Below, piece after piece: positions 42,551 through 50,767 of a DNA stretch of 64,000 bases. Position 1 is the first letter of the stretch, and each line of letters starts with the position of its first letter. The translations under genes were made by a program, and so were the position numbers. Origin of the DNA: Mobiluncus sp963511525. Its GTDB lineage: Bacteria > Actinomycetota > Actinomycetes > Actinomycetales > Actinomycetaceae. The stretch covers positions 1-64,000 of the forward strand of contig NZ_CAUPIY010000010.1 of NCBI RefSeq assembly GCF_963511525.1, written 5' to 3'. The notes below the pieces were generated by a model. It was not told the DNA's origin, searched no databases, and worked only from the letters and a program-made list of their open reading frames with translations.

Positions 42551-43810
42551 ATGAGCCGGTCGAATAGGTCAATCATGAATATTTCTAAACTGATGGCAAG
42601 TTCATTTGCAATTGCTGGAATCGGAGTAGCGGGGGTTACCCCGATTGCCAATGCGGAAGATGGGGGTTCCGCAACTATTACAAATCAAACTGTCAGTGCC
42701 AGCGTTCGTTTGGCTGGTGTAGATCGTTATGAGACATCAAAAGCGGTGTCTGAGGCAACTGATTTGAGTTCAGTGTTGGTCAGCGATAAGTCGCCTGATG
42801 GCCTCATTGGTTCACTGCAGGCAGCAAACGATGACAAGTCTGCGGTCATGAGCCCGGATGCTCCCTCTTTGGGAGGAACTAACCGTTACGAGTCGGCCGC
42901 GAAAGTCGCTTTGGAAGGCGAAGCGGATGCTCCCGTGGTTATCGCCAACGGCAACTCGGAGGTAGACATTCTGGCCGCCACGTCCTACGCGGCCAATCTG
43001 GAAGCGAACCTCTTGTTGGCTGAGCCGGATCAGCTGGGCAAATACGGCTCTCAGGCTATTGCTGAGTTGAATCCCCAAAGCATCACAATCATTGGTGGCA
43101 CCGCGGTCGTGAGCGAGGAAACTAAAGCTCAGGTTGAAGAACTGACCGGGAAAAAAGTTTCCCGGATAGCCGGAGATAACCGTTACACCACCGCGCTGGC
43201 CGCCGCGCAAGCTATCGGCTCGCAAAACTATCTGTTGGTCAATGGCAAGAACCCGGTCGATGCCCTGACTTTGGCCCCTTTGGCAAAGAAAAATAATGCT
43301 TCGGTAGTGTTGGTTCAGACTTCCTGTGCGCCCCAAGCGGTGCTGGAAGACCTGGGTGGAAAACATCTCACCGCTATTGGTGGCACCAGCGCTATTGCCG
43401 ACAATTTCGCGGCGAAAACCTGTGAGCAGCAGGCGGCCGAGACAGCTGCAAAGGCCGCAGCTGAGAAGGCAGCCCAGGAAGCCGCGGCGCGGGCGGCTAA
43501 TCCGTGGGGAGCCGGCACTGCGCAGGGCATCGCTTACGACATGCTGGGTCAGTTCGGTTGGGGACCGGATCAGATGCAGCCCCTGTTCAAGCTGTGGGCT
43601 CGTGAATCTGGATGGCGTACGAATGCTGGACGCCCCGGTGGTCCCTACGGGATTCCGCAGGCTAATCCCGGCCGCAAAATGGCTTCTGCCGGTGCAGACT
43701 GGGCGACGAACCCGGCCACTCAAATCCGCTGGGGATTGAGCTACATCAAGGGTCGCTACGGCAGTCCCGCTGCTGCCTGGGCGAATTTCTGTGCCCGTGG
43801 CTGGTATTGA
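42551..43810 (+). CDS. Secreted CWB2 protein with C-terminal lysozyme-like (APF-type) domain
   Basis: About 419 residues. A signal peptide ends ANAEDGG. CWB2 units follow (RLAGVDRYETS, SLGGTNRYESA, RIAGDNRYTTA; about 40-290), then an Ala/Lys/Glu helix, then a domain typical of aggregation-promoting-factor and Rpf-like proteins: WARESGW (probable catalytic Glu at 352), GGPYGIPQANPGRKMASAGADW-like context, and ATQIRWGLSYIKGRYGSP to the C-terminus. It probably binds the wall and cleaves peptidoglycan. AGGAGGG lies 16 nt before the ATG at 42551; the ATG at 42575 is an alternative. It is inserted between nusA and infB with its own promoter and terminator. Confidence 0.88.
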   Translation: MSRSNRSIMNISKLMASSFAIAGIGVAGVTPIANAEDGGSATITNQTVSASVRLAGVDRYETSKAVSEATDLSSVLVSDKSPDGLIGSLQAANDDKSAVMSPDAPSLGGTNRYESAAKVALEGEADAPVVIANGNSEVDILAATSYAANLEANLLLAEPDQLGKYGSQAIAELNPQSITIIGGTAVVSEETKAQVEELTGKKVSRIAGDNRYTTALAAAQAIGSQNYLLVNGKNPVDALTLAPLAKKNNASVVLVQTSCAPQAVLEDLGGKHLTAIGGTSAIADNFAAKTCEQQAAETAAKAAAEKAAQEAAARAANPWGAGTAQGIAYDMLGQFGWGPDQMQPLFKLWARESGWRTNAGRPGGPYGIPQANPGRKMASAGADWATNPATQIRWGLSYIKGRYGSPAAAWANFCARGWY

Positions 43811-43835
43811 TTTCAAGGATCTGCCAATAACTTAG

Positions 43836-43873
43836 GGGGTGGAGCCGTCACGGACGGTTCCACCCCAATCTTT
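43836..43873 (+). terminator. Terminator after the CWB2/lysozyme-like gene
   Basis: GGGGTGGA-CCGT with ACGG-TCCACCCC (43836-43866) folds into a long stem followed by AATCTTTT. A second small hairpin GCCCGG/CCGGGC follows at 43875-43893. Confidence 0.8.
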
Positions 43874-43930
43874 TGCCCGGTAGTTTGCCGGGCTGGAGGC
43901 CCCGATTCAAATGCATAGAGAAAAGTCGGG

Positions 43931-43936
43931 TATAAT
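43931..43936 (+). promoter_or_regulatory. -10 element TATAAT upstream of infB
   Basis: A consensus TATAAT lies about 225 nt before infB, after the terminator of the inserted gene. A loose TTCAAA at 43906-43911 could be the -35 (19-nt spacing). The 43811-44160 gap holds no recognisable gene, and the missing ylxR is not found here. Confidence 0.5.
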
Positions 43937-44079
43937 CAAGAGCGGTGCTTTTCGCGGCTCCAACAGCCGCGTTCCGGCACATGAACTTATTAGCTGAGGA
44001 TACTTTGCTACTGGTGGATTTCATTATCCCGCGGCACTGTGTTCGCAATGACCTAGGAGCGGGTTGGAAGATGTTGGGC

Positions 44080-44101
44080 ACCCGATGAGTACCCGATGAG
44101 T
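44080..44101 (+). repeat. Tandem 11-bp direct repeat before infB
   Basis: ACCCGATGAGT occurs twice head-to-tail (44080-44090, 44091-44101) about 60 nt before the infB start. Confidence 0.75.
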
Positions 44102-44160
44102 ACCAACGATTAATCCATTCTCACCCTTCGCCGGGTGGGGTGGCGAAGGACAGGAGAAAA

Positions 44161-46953
44161 GTGGCACGAATGCGCGTGCACGAGCTTGCAAAAGAGCTCG
44201 GTATTGAATCCAAAGAAATGCTGGCGTATCTGAAAGATGCCGGCGAGTTCGTAAAGTCTGCATCCTCCGTGGTGGAAAGCCCGGTTGTGAAGCGGATGAT
44301 GGAACGCTTTGAAAAGGAAAAGCTGGGCAAGTTTAGCCCGGAAGCCGCCAAGAAAGCCGAAAAAGCGGCTGCGAAAGCGAAGAAGCCGGCTGCCAAGACA
44401 ACCTCGAAAAGTCAGAAGTCGGCCGCGGAGCCTGCTGCTGATGCGGAATCGACGCCGCCAGCCAGCGCTACGGAGTCGCCGACCCCGGAGACTGCGCCCG
44501 CACCAGACACTTTGGACGCAGAGACTCCCGCACCGGCGGCTTCCTCTCCTGCTGCTTCCGCTACTCCTCAGCCAAAACCAGAGAAATCAGCACCGAGTCC
44601 CAGCCCTGCCAAGCCGCAGGCGAAACCCAGTGCTCACCCCGATATTCCCAAACCCGGCGCCTCAATTCCCAAGCCGGGTGCGCGTCCGGGCAACAACCCG
44701 TTCGCTTCCGCTCAGGGAATGCCGCGTCCCGGCGGCACCAGTGGAATCAAAGCGAAGCCGGGTCCGCGCCGGGGACGGCTGGGCAACAATCCGTTCGCTT
44801 CCGCCCAAGGCATGAGCCAGGGGATTCCCCGTCCGGGGCAGGGCGGCGGTCCGCGTCCCAAGCCGGGAGACCGCCTGGGTTCGCCCCGCGGTGACTCCGG
44901 TCCCGCAGGACGTGGTGGACGGAGCAGTCGTGGTTCTCGCACCAGTCCTGAGGCTTTGGCAGCCGGCGGCTTTGGCGGCACTCCCGCATTTGGCGGTCCG
45001 CCTTCGCCGCCTCGCGGTCGCGGCGGGCGCGGCTTTACCCAGGGTGCTTTCGGTCACGGCAAATCCCGGAAAGGCAAGAGCCGCCGGGCTAAGCGTCAGG
45101 AAATCGAGGAGCAAAATGCGCCCGTGATTGGCGGGGTCACCGTCCCGAAAGGCAATGGCCAAGAGATTCGGATCCGTTCCGGAGCATCTGTCGCCGATTT
45201 TGCAGAAAAGATTAACGTCAATCCTGCCGCGCTGGTGACCGTGCTGTTCCACATGGGCGAGATGGCCACAGCTAATCAGTCTTTGGACGAGGACACTTTC
45301 AAGTTGCTGGGGGCAGAACTCGGTTACGAAATTACGGTGGTTTCGCCGGAGGACGAGGACCGCGAACTGCTGGAATCCTTCGATATTGATTTGGAAGCCG
45401 AAGAACTCGATGACATTGAGGCTATGGAACCCCGACCTCCGGTCGTGACGGTGATGGGCCACGTCGATCATGGTAAAACCAAGTTGCTGGACGCTATCCG
45501 TAATACTGACGTCATTGATACCGAGTATGGCGGAATTACCCAGCACATCGGCGCCTATATGGTCACCCTGAAAAAGGCTGATAAAGGCCGCAAACTGACC
45601 TTCATCGATACGCCGGGTCACGAAGCCTTTACCGCGATGCGTGCCCGTGGTGCCCAGGTCACCGACATTGCGATTATCGTGGTCGCCGCTGATGATGGGG
45701 TGATGCCCCAGACCGTGGAGGCTATCAACCATGCCAAGGCCGCAAACGTGCCGATAGTGGTGGCAGTCAACAAGATTGATAAACCTACCGCGAATCCGGA
45801 CAAGGTCAAAGCCCAGATGTCCGAATACGGCGTGTTGCCCGAAGAATACGGCGGCGACACCATGTTTGTGCCGATTTCGGCTAAACAGCGGATGGGCATT
45901 GAGGATTTGTTGGATGCAGTGTTGCTGACAGCTGACGCGGTGCTGGATCTGCAGGCCAATCCACACGCTCCTGCCCGCGGCGTCGCCATTGAAGCGAACC
46001 TCGACAAGGGACGCGGCACGGTCGCTACCGTGCTGGTGCAGCGCGGTACTCTGCGTGTCGGCGACGCTATCGTGGCGGGAACTGCCTACGGCAGGGTGCG
46101 TGCCATGTTCAACGAGCGTGGCCAAAACGTGGAGGAGGCCACCCCCTCCACTCCGGTGCAGGTGCTGGGTCTGACCTCGGTGCCGCGAGCCGGCGATAAC
46201 TTCCTGGTCGCCGAAGACGACCGGACGGCCCGCCAGATTGCAGACAAACGTGCGGCTGCGGAACGCGCTGCGTTGCTGGCCAAGCGCCGCAAGCGCGTCA
46301 CCCTGGAATCCTTCGATGAAGCCCTGAAGGCCGGCAAGGTCGACATGATGAACCTGATTATCAAGGGCGACGTGTCCGGCTCGGTCGAAGCTCTGGAGGA
46401 CTCCCTGCTGAAGATTGACGTGGGCGAGGAAGTCGGCTTGCGCATCATTCACCGCGGTGTCGGCGCGATTACCCAAAACGATGTCAACTTGGCGACCGTG
46501 GACAACGCCATCATTATCGGCTTCAACGTCCGTCCTGCCGAGCGCGTGGCGGAACTGGCCGACAGCGAAGGCGTGGAGATGAAGTTCTATTCCGTCATCT
46601 ACCAGGTCATTGAGGACGTTGAAAACTCCTTGAAGGGTATGCTAAAGCCGATTTATGAGGAACACGAACTCGGTTCCGCCGAGATTCGCCAGGTCTTTAA
46701 GTCCTCCAAGTTCGGCAACATCGCGGGCTGCTTGATTAAGTCGGGCACCATCAAGCGCGGCTCTAAGGCTCGCTTGGTTCGCGATGGTGTGGTCGTCAAC
46801 GGAGAGCTAGAGGTGCATTCCTTGCGCCGCGAAAAGGACGATGTCACCGAAGTTCGCGAAGGTTTCGAATGCGGTATCGGTCTGGAGTTCAAGGACATCC
46901 AGGTGGGCGACCGCATCGAAACTTGGGAAATGCGCGAGATTCCGCGCGATTAA
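44161..46953 (+). CDS. infB: Translation initiation factor IF-2
   Basis: A 930-residue GTPase that places initiator tRNA on the ribosome. The N-terminal IF2N helix (MRVHELAKELGIESKEML) is followed by a 280-residue Ala/Pro/Lys then Gly/Arg-rich region with a duplicated NNPFASAQGM. The G domain begins GHVDHGKT at 433-440, with DTPGHEAF and NKID, then domains II-IV. The GTG at 44161 has AGGAG upstream and gives the standard N-terminus; an ATG at 44140 would overrun the ribosome binding site. It is followed by rbfA and truB. Confidence 0.96.
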   Translation: MARMRVHELAKELGIESKEMLAYLKDAGEFVKSASSVVESPVVKRMMERFEKEKLGKFSPEAAKKAEKAAAKAKKPAAKTTSKSQKSAAEPAADAESTPPASATESPTPETAPAPDTLDAETPAPAASSPAASATPQPKPEKSAPSPSPAKPQAKPSAHPDIPKPGASIPKPGARPGNNPFASAQGMPRPGGTSGIKAKPGPRRGRLGNNPFASAQGMSQGIPRPGQGGGPRPKPGDRLGSPRGDSGPAGRGGRSSRGSRTSPEALAAGGFGGTPAFGGPPSPPRGRGGRGFTQGAFGHGKSRKGKSRRAKRQEIEEQNAPVIGGVTVPKGNGQEIRIRSGASVADFAEKINVNPAALVTVLFHMGEMATANQSLDEDTFKLLGAELGYEITVVSPEDEDRELLESFDIDLEAEELDDIEAMEPRPPVVTVMGHVDHGKTKLLDAIRNTDVIDTEYGGITQHIGAYMVTLKKADKGRKLTFIDTPGHEAFTAMRARGAQVTDIAIIVVAADDGVMPQTVEAINHAKAANVPIVVAVNKIDKPTANPDKVKAQMSEYGVLPEEYGGDTMFVPISAKQRMGIEDLLDAVLLTADAVLDLQANPHAPARGVAIEANLDKGRGTVATVLVQRGTLRVGDAIVAGTAYGRVRAMFNERGQNVEEATPSTPVQVLGLTSVPRAGDNFLVAEDDRTARQIADKRAAAERAALLAKRRKRVTLESFDEALKAGKVDMMNLIIKGDVSGSVEALEDSLLKIDVGEEVGLRIIHRGVGAITQNDVNLATVDNAIIIGFNVRPAERVAELADSEGVEMKFYSVIYQVIEDVENSLKGMLKPIYEEHELGSAEIRQVFKSSKFGNIAGCLIKSGTIKRGSKARLVRDGVVVNGELEVHSLRREKDDVTEVREGFECGIGLEFKDIQVGDRIETWEMREIPRD

Positions 46954-46975
46954 TATCCCTAACCAAACCCGGGGT

Positions 46976-47018
46976 CCCTGGCCGGCCTGCGGCGTTTTAC
47001 CGCCAGGCGTGGCCGGGG
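46976..47018 (+). repeat. GC-rich hairpin between infB and rbfA
   Basis: Sequence around CCCTGGCC and GGCCGGGG, with an inner GGCG-ttttac-CGCC, folds into an imperfect stem of about 15 pairs. There is no T-tract, so it may be a processing or attenuation structure rather than a terminator. Confidence 0.5.
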
Positions 47019-47050
47019 CGCCGGGACAACACACGAAGATGGGAGAAACC

Positions 47051-47488
47051 ATGGATGACACCCGGCGGGAAAAAGTCGCCGCGAACATTTTGACCACGGT
47101 GGCCAGCATGTTGGCTGGCAAGATTAAAGACCCCAGATTAGGTTTCGTCACCATTACTTCGGTCGAGGTCACGGGCGATTTGCAGCACGCCAAAGTCTAT
47201 TACACGGCCTATGGTAGTGACACGGAGCGAACCGCTTCCGGCGCGGCTTTGGAGTCCGCGAAGGGATTGATTCGCTCCCACGTGGGCAAGAATTTGGGCA
47301 CGCGCCTGACTCCGACCTTGGAATTTGTGGCCGATCCGGTGCCCCAGCAAGCTGCGGCTTTGGAATCGGCGCTGGCGGAGGCTCGCGCGGCTGATGCCGA
47401 GCTGGCCGCCCGTAAAGGCACCCAGTATGCCGGGGAAGCCAATCCCTACAAAACTCCCCGTGAGTCCGAAGATGACCAGGAATCCTAA
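47051..47488 (+). CDS. rbfA: Ribosome-binding factor A
   Basis: A 145-residue RbfA, which binds the 30S subunit and assists 16S rRNA 5' end maturation. The single KH-like fold is recognisable by IKDPRLGFVTITSVEVTGDL, AKVYYTAYG and the C-terminal TPTLEFVADP strand. The last 35 residues are an acidic extension. GGGAG lies before the ATG at 47051. The frame runs further upstream into infB, but no start there has a ribosome binding site. Confidence 0.94.
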   Translation: MDDTRREKVAANILTTVASMLAGKIKDPRLGFVTITSVEVTGDLQHAKVYYTAYGSDTERTASGAALESAKGLIRSHVGKNLGTRLTPTLEFVADPVPQQAAALESALAEARAADAELAARKGTQYAGEANPYKTPRESEDDQES

Positions 47489-47595
47489 CGCCTCCGGTCT
47501 GATGTCCGGTCACGGACGGACCCGCATCGGGTGCGGTCCGAGGGACGTGGCCGGCGCGGGGCGGTGGGTTCACGAGGTTCCCCGGGCGGGCTGCG

Positions 47596-48654
47596 ATGTT
47601 TGACGCGCCGGACTTCTTGCCCGACTGTCCCGCGGATTTGCATCGGGGCGAAACCTGTCCGCCCGGACTGGTCATTGTGGACAAGCCGCGCGGGTTGAGT
47701 TCCAACGCGGTGGCGTCACGGATTCGCCGGTTGGCAGGGCAAAAGAAAGTCGGTTATGCCGGCACCCTGGACCCGCTGGCCACGGGAATCCTCATTTGCG
47801 CCATCGGTAAAGCCACGCGTCTTTTGCAATACCTAACGGCCCATGACAAGGTCTATACCGCCCGGGTGCGGTTTGGTATCTCTACGGATACTGATGATGC
47901 CGAGGGTCAGGTCACGGCTCGTGCGGGTGCCGTATTATCCCCGGAGGACATCGCGGCGGCTTTAGTGCCGTGGCGCGGGCCGGTCAACCAAATCCCCGCC
48001 AAGTTTTCCGCCATTAAGATTGGCGGCAAACGTGCTTATGACCTGGCGCGTGCCGGCAAAAACGTGGAGATCCAGCCTCGTCCGGTGACCATTCACCGGC
48101 TCGAGCTGAGAGGCACTCCTGTCGTCGAAACGGTGGCGGGAGCCGACTCAAACCCTTCGGTAAGCGTTACTGATGCGGAACTTCTGGTGCACTGTTCAGC
48201 AGGAACCTACGTGCGCGCCCTAGCTAGGGACCTCGGAGCGGACTTGGGAGTGGGGGCGCATCTGACGGCGTTGCGACGCATTTCGGTCGGTTCATACGGG
48301 CTGGACCAGGCGCAAAGCCTGTCCGAGCTGGGGACAGAAGTCGAGAGCAGCGGGGTGCTGCGTCCGTTAGGGCTGGATGCGGCAATCTTGGGGATTTTCC
48401 CCGCACTGCCCGGCGACGAAGCCCAGGTGCGGGCGCTGTCTTTCGGGCAATCGCTGACCGGCCCAATCCGTGACGCCGCCGCCACCGCCCTGGAGACGAC
48501 AAGCCCTATCCAAAATGCATCCACCCGTTCGCTGCTGGCTGTGACCGAAGCGACGACCGACTCAGACACGGGTGAAAAACGTGTCGTCGCGCTGGTGCAG
48601 CTGGAAAACGACGAGCTGAAACCGATTTGGGTGTTGAGACCTGCAAATTCCTGA
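47596..48654 (+). CDS. truB: tRNA pseudouridine(55) synthase TruB
   Basis: A 352-residue enzyme that converts U55 of the tRNA T-loop to pseudouridine. The family start LVIVDKPRGLSSNAV is followed by VGYAGTLDPLATGIL with the catalytic Asp, then YLTAHDKVYTARVRFG and the RALARDLG element. The C-terminal region is longer than usual, with Ser/Thr-rich insertions (about 230-330). The first 24 residues before the conserved core are poorly supported, so the start could be later. In many actinobacteria ribF, rpsO and pnp follow directly; here they lie 5-10 kb further on. Confidence 0.93.
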   Translation: MFDAPDFLPDCPADLHRGETCPPGLVIVDKPRGLSSNAVASRIRRLAGQKKVGYAGTLDPLATGILICAIGKATRLLQYLTAHDKVYTARVRFGISTDTDDAEGQVTARAGAVLSPEDIAAALVPWRGPVNQIPAKFSAIKIGGKRAYDLARAGKNVEIQPRPVTIHRLELRGTPVVETVAGADSNPSVSVTDAELLVHCSAGTYVRALARDLGADLGVGAHLTALRRISVGSYGLDQAQSLSELGTEVESSGVLRPLGLDAAILGIFPALPGDEAQVRALSFGQSLTGPIRDAAATALETTSPIQNASTRSLLAVTEATTDSDTGEKRVVALVQLENDELKPIWVLRPANS

Positions 48655-48708
48655 CCAGTAAAGACATAAACTAGTTAGGAGCCGATTTCATCTTGGGGAA
48701 GTGAAGAA

Positions 48709-50628
48709 ATGACACAGAACACGTATCTCAAATCATGGTGGCCGATGGTTATGCTCGGTTTGTTAGGATTTCTGGGCCTGCTCGGCGGTCCTGCCCAGAT
48801 GAGTTTCACCAACCCTGTTGCGCCATCTCACACCCCAGCCATTTCCAGTACCGCGGCAGCGGAGGTCCCGGCCGCGGATGAGACCAGCGAGTTTCCCGAA
48901 CTTCCTGATAACTTCACCTCCGCCGCCAGTGGTCAGCCCTCCGTTGCGACCGATTCTTATCCCGGTTGGGAATTCGGCGATTTGATGATTGGAGGAGGGG
49001 CTGCTCCAGGCGCCGCGCAGGCCAGCTGGGTGGCTTTTATCAGTATCAGCAATTGGGACAACACCGGTTCAATTTGTACCGGAGTGCTCATTGATCCCTC
49101 CTGGGTTTTGACCGCAGGACATTGCGTGGCCAATAAGCCCCGATATATCAACATTAGTTTTGGGCCGACCCGGCAGTTGACCAGTGCCGTGAACGATTAC
49201 AAAGCCAACCCCCAGTATGATGCCGCGGTTATGCACCTGCAGACCCCGGTTTATACCATCCCCCCCGTCACTTTAGCCTCCGGGCAAGCCAACGTCGGCG
49301 ATGTGGCGGTGGAGTATGGCTGGGGCGGCACCACTAATGCCCTCCTGTCTACGTCGCAACGAATTGTCTCGACCTGTTTCACGGTGGTTAAGGGCGATAA
49401 ACAGGGTGAATTTGCGGCGAACTGCAACGTTCCCAGCGCTCCAGGTCAGCTTAGCTACAAGACTTCGTGGCCGGGTGTGAAAACTGAACATGGGGACTCT
49501 GGCGGCCCCCTGGTGGTGGGTAACCAGGTCATAGGTACTTTGATTGGGGGCAATGATCAGGGTGCTTACTTTGGTTCCGTGATTCCCTTAGCTTCTTGGC
49601 TGAAAGACATCACTGGGGTGACCTTGGGGGCAGCTTCAGGAAACACGGCTGAATATCCTTATGAATCTCGATTGAATCGGATTGCCGGAGCCGACCGTGT
49701 CTCGACAGCCTTGGCGTTGCACGCAGCCAGCGGGACCAGCGGGGACGCGATTGCGCTGACCACCGGGCGGCTCGCTCCGGATGCTTTGAGTTCGGCGGCT
49801 TTGGTGGGGGCACGAGGCGCGACGGTGCTGCTCACGTTGTCCAACCCGGTGGAACCGGCTGTGATTTCTGCCATTAAGGCTTCACAGCGCAAGACTCTCT
49901 ATGTGGTTGGCGGGGGAGTAAAACTCTCGGCTGCCCAACGCGCTGAACTGCAGCAAGCGGGGATATCCATTACCGACCTGGTGGGTCAGGACCGCTTCGA
50001 CACGGCCAGCCGGGTCGCGGCTCGGGCGGCTCAGGAAAACGCGTCGACTGTAGCCAGCACAAAGATTCTTGACGTCTTCCTGGTCGACGCCACCAGCGAC
50101 CCCAACATTCCCGACGCCATTGCCGCCGGTCCCGCCGTGGCAAACACCCACGGTGTCATCCTCTTTACCCGCTCGAACAGCATTCCCCCAACTACCCTCC
50201 AAGCGATTTCTAACCTGGCGAATACGATGGTAAAGCAGGGGGGCAAGCTGCGCATCTGGGGCGTAGGCGGCAGGGCTGCCACAGCCGCCAACGCTGATAT
50301 GGCGTGGGGCAGTGCCGTGGGTGAGGTTAAGAACATCGTGGGTAAAGATCGTTTCCAGACCTCCACCCTGTTGGCCCAAAACTTCTTTCCTAACGCTACG
50401 GGGTATCTGATTGCTTCCGGTAGCGTGTTTGCTGATGGTTTGGCTGGCTCCGGCTACGCGCACGCAAAAAACCAAGCCATTTTGCTCAGCCGCCCGGCCG
50501 CCCTGGACGTGAACCTGCAAAGTTTCGTGCAGGCTCATCCGCAGGTTTCTTACACCATCGCCGGCGGTGCCGGGGCGGTGTCACGAGGCGTGGCGAACCA
50601 GCTTGGCGCCCTGCTGACAGCGCGGTAA
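48709..50628 (+). CDS. Secreted trypsin-like serine protease with three CWB2 repeats
   Basis: A 639-residue exported protein. Signal/anchor helix at about 11-28. An S1-family protease domain spans about 95-310 with all catalytic residues: His138 in TAGHC, Asp171 in YDAAVMHL, and Ser264 in GDSGGPL, plus paired Cys (CTGV with AGHC). Three CWB2 units follow (RIAGADRVSTA, LVGQDRFDTA, IVGKDRFQTS; about 320-635). This probably tethers a protease to the cell wall, where it could process surface or host proteins. The ATG has GGGAAG upstream and the gene stands alone after truB. Confidence 0.92.
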   Translation: MTQNTYLKSWWPMVMLGLLGFLGLLGGPAQMSFTNPVAPSHTPAISSTAAAEVPAADETSEFPELPDNFTSAASGQPSVATDSYPGWEFGDLMIGGGAAPGAAQASWVAFISISNWDNTGSICTGVLIDPSWVLTAGHCVANKPRYINISFGPTRQLTSAVNDYKANPQYDAAVMHLQTPVYTIPPVTLASGQANVGDVAVEYGWGGTTNALLSTSQRIVSTCFTVVKGDKQGEFAANCNVPSAPGQLSYKTSWPGVKTEHGDSGGPLVVGNQVIGTLIGGNDQGAYFGSVIPLASWLKDITGVTLGAASGNTAEYPYESRLNRIAGADRVSTALALHAASGTSGDAIALTTGRLAPDALSSAALVGARGATVLLTLSNPVEPAVISAIKASQRKTLYVVGGGVKLSAAQRAELQQAGISITDLVGQDRFDTASRVAARAAQENASTVASTKILDVFLVDATSDPNIPDAIAAGPAVANTHGVILFTRSNSIPPTTLQAISNLANTMVKQGGKLRIWGVGGRAATAANADMAWGSAVGEVKNIVGKDRFQTSTLLAQNFFPNATGYLIASGSVFADGLAGSGYAHAKNQAILLSRPAALDVNLQSFVQAHPQVSYTIAGGAGAVSRGVANQLGALLTAR

Positions 50629-50767
50629 CCGGCCGAAAGCACCGCCCCCATCCACCGGCCTTGTCGCCCGTCTCGAATAGTGGACAATGGTGCCGAATTA
50701 TGGATAACCGGACTCACTCGCTAAACTTGCCACAAGTTCGTTTCCGAAAATATTGAGGCAATAAACT

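Noticed and set aside
44662..46476. A 604-codon open frame antisense to infB
   Set aside because: It mirrors the codon bias of infB on the other strand and shows no domain or ribosome binding site.
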